Shown here: one piece after another, positions 62,616-64,000 of the stretch
Layout of the letters: the number at the start of each line of letters is the position of its first letter
Position numbering within the stretch: the first letter of the stretch is position 1
DNA from: Bacteroidota bacterium
Lineage (GTDB): Bacteria > Bacteroidota > Bacteroidia > Flavobacteriales > Flavobacteriaceae
Length of the DNA: 64,000 nt
Assembly: GCA_027620655.1 (NCBI GenBank)
Contig: JAQCDS010000002.1
Coordinates: 186,001-250,000, forward strand
Direction: 5' to 3'
Notes under the pieces: model-generated
The model's input: only the letters and a program-made list of their open reading frames with translations
Database searches by the model: none
What the model was told of the DNA's origin: nothing
Translations under genes and position numbers: made by a program

Positions 62616-64000
62616 ATGAGTACTTCAACAGATCAAATTTTTAAAGACAAAGTATTAGGGCATCCAGCAGGACTGTTTGTATTATTTTTTACAGAAATGT
62701 GGGAGCGTTTTTCATATTATGGAATGCGGGCCATTTTAGTCATATTCCTCACAGGAGTTGTTACTGGCGATAATCCTGGATGGGGTTGGAGTACACCAGC
62801 AGCCCTCTCGCTTTTGGGGACCTATGCCATGTTTGTATACCTGACACCACTCGTTGGAGGTTGGCTGGCCGATAATAAAATTGGCTATAGAATGGCTGTT
62901 GTTATTGGGGCACTTCTAATGACGCTTGGACATGCCGCAATGGCCGTAGAAACACCACTTTTTCTTTATATTGGAATTACGCTTCTAATCTTAGGAAATG
63001 GATTTTTTAAACCCAATATGACCTCTATTATTTCCAAAATGTACGAGGGTCAAGACGATAAAAAGGATGGTGCATACAATATTTTTTATATGGGTGTCAA
63101 TGCTGGTGCTTTTATAGGGATTATGCTTTGTGGATGGGTAGGAGAAAAAGAAGGTTGGAGTTATGGATTTGGCTTAGCAGGAATTTTTATGCTGTTGGGG
63201 ATGTTGCAATTTTATTTTGCTCAACCATTGTTTGGTGATATTGGTTCTAAACCCAAGAATGAACAAAACGACCTTATTGATACACTAGTTGACAATAAAT
63301 CGGTGGATGCCAAAACAGGGGTAAAACTCAATACCTTTCAGCCAATAGATTATATCCTGATTGGCATTTTTACCCTTTCTGCGCTTATTTTCATCATCAA
63401 TGATCCATTAAGTCAAATAGGTCAAATCAACACGCTTAACTTTACTATTGCAGGAATGAAAGATTCGGTGTTTTTTGCGCTTTTGGCAGCCATATCCTTT
63501 ATTTTACTTTTAATTATTAGAATTCCTCGATACAGCAGAATAGAAAGAGACCGAATGATTGCTTTTACTATTTTTTGTTTGTTTACAGTTTTCTTTTGGG
63601 CCGCTTTTGAACAAGCAGCCGGTTCGCTTCCTATATATACAAGAGACTTTACTGACCGATTTTTAGAAGGAAATGCCGCCAATATTTTTAAACTTATTGA
63701 TTTAATTGTTACTGTAGTTCCGTTGCTCATCATCACTTACGTACTTTGGAGTTTATTCCGTCAAACGTTTAGTAGAATTGGACGTTCAAACATTATTTTG
63801 GGCTCTAGCTTTGTGATTGTATGGGCTATAGTTATTTATAAATTATATACTGAATACCACGATACCAATACTGAAGTACCAGTGACTTGGTTTGCGATTC
63901 TCAACTCTTTATTCATCATCATATTTGCACCATTATTTACAAAGTGGTGGGACAGCCGCTACAATCCACCAGCATCCGTAAAATATTTCTTAGGATTATT
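62616..64000 (+). CDS. POT family peptide transporter, second copy (3' end outside window)
   Basis: At least 461 codons remain open to the window end. The start ATG at 62616 gives STSTDQIFKDKVLGHPAGLF, then the helix 1 motif TEMWERFSYYGMRAILVIFL. Further on are GWLADNKIGYRMAVVIGAL, NIFYMGVNAGAFIGIMLCGW and FFWAAFEQAAGSLPIY. It is a diverged tandem duplicate of the previous gene, with a longer loop around residues 210-240. Both probably import the di- and tripeptides released by the DPP-IV-type peptidase upstream. Confidence 0.92.
   Translation, partial: MSTSTDQIFKDKVLGHPAGLFVLFFTEMWERFSYYGMRAILVIFLTGVVTGDNPGWGWSTPAALSLLGTYAMFVYLTPLVGGWLADNKIGYRMAVVIGALLMTLGHAAMAVETPLFLYIGITLLILGNGFFKPNMTSIISKMYEGQDDKKDGAYNIFYMGVNAGAFIGIMLCGWVGEKEGWSYGFGLAGIFMLLGMLQFYFAQPLFGDIGSKPKNEQNDLIDTLVDNKSVDAKTGVKLNTFQPIDYILIGIFTLSALIFIINDPLSQIGQINTLNFTIAGMKDSVFFALLAAISFILLLIIRIPRYSRIERDRMIAFTIFCLFTVFFWAAFEQAAGSLPIYTRDFTDRFLEGNAANIFKLIDLIVTVVPLLIITYVLWSLFRQTFSRIGRSNIILGSSFVIVWAIVIYKLYTEYHDTNTEVPVTWFAILNSLFIIIFAPLFTKWWDSRYNPPASVKYFLGL

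Overview
The window looks like a chromosomal segment of a marine-type member of the Flavobacteriaceae (Bacteroidota). Supporting signs are the AT-rich sequence, type IX secretion C-terminal domains (1901-2701 and 39239-40873), promoters of the flavobacterial form TTG-N18/19-TAnnTTTG, an exonuclease-polymerase fusion DnaE, a mevalonate-pathway gene pair, lipoproteins, M1, M13 and S9 peptidases, and few Shine-Dalgarno sequences. I see no prophage, insertion sequence, CRISPR array or rRNA; most of the window is ordinary core genome.

Layout: 1-872 is the 3' part of tyrS. 869-2701 holds a LuxE-like acyl-protein synthetase and a secreted lamin-tail/T9SS protein. 2899-6312 is a forward group: a two-component pair, trmB, a LysE-type exporter and an alkyltransferase-like protein. 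6370-9147 is an iron-sulfur cluster group (Mrp/ApbC, NifU-like, flavin ferredoxin reductase, 2Fe-2S ferredoxin). 9149-12991 runs in reverse: SGNH hydrolase, glutaryl-CoA-type dehydrogenase, trmN6-like gene, rimM, rpsP. 13137-14809 is poorly conserved and includes a likely Lnt remnant. 14968-20900 carries dnaE, trxA, a DUF58 gene and tRNA-Asp, followed by a candidate small structured RNA. 21034-22494 is a photolyase gene broken by one in-frame TGA. 22614-33941 carries an M1 peptidase, a DUF456 protein, a TesB thioesterase, a TerB-like protein, mfd, a YraN protein, an LD-carboxypeptidase and metG.

33942-35035 is the longest stretch without a credible gene. It holds a three-part TTACGTCA-type site array, dispersed short palindromic repeats, a GC-richer island and an orphan terminator. 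A second copy of the site array lies at 43642-43708. 35036-38148 is an ammonium module (Amt, P-II, Amt). Both of its promoters carry TAGGGGT at the -33 position, and a perfect 16-bp palindrome containing the same half-site lies upstream of the first. 38226-43506 has a LacI-type regulator, a DUF1501/DUF1800 pair, ssb and a zinc-ribbon protein.

43875-48517 has a TPR protein, an M13 peptidase, a lipoprotein, a threonine-dehydrogenase-like SDR and tRNA-Phe. 48613-56393 is a forward envelope-linked run: coaX, a beta-barrel-like protein, a TPR protein, lptC, a small membrane protein, a CBS-domain membrane protein and a PpiD-like isomerase. 56503-58712 pairs a GYDIA-type GHMP kinase with a degradative-type HMG-CoA reductase. 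58853-64000 is a peptide-use group: a DPP-IV-type S9 peptidase followed by two tandem POT peptide transporters, the second cut by the window end.

Most valuable leads: the duplicated TTACGTCA arrays, the TAGGGGT/palindrome elements of the ammonium module, the small RNA candidate after tRNA-Asp, and the Trp-to-TGA nonsense change in the photolyase.
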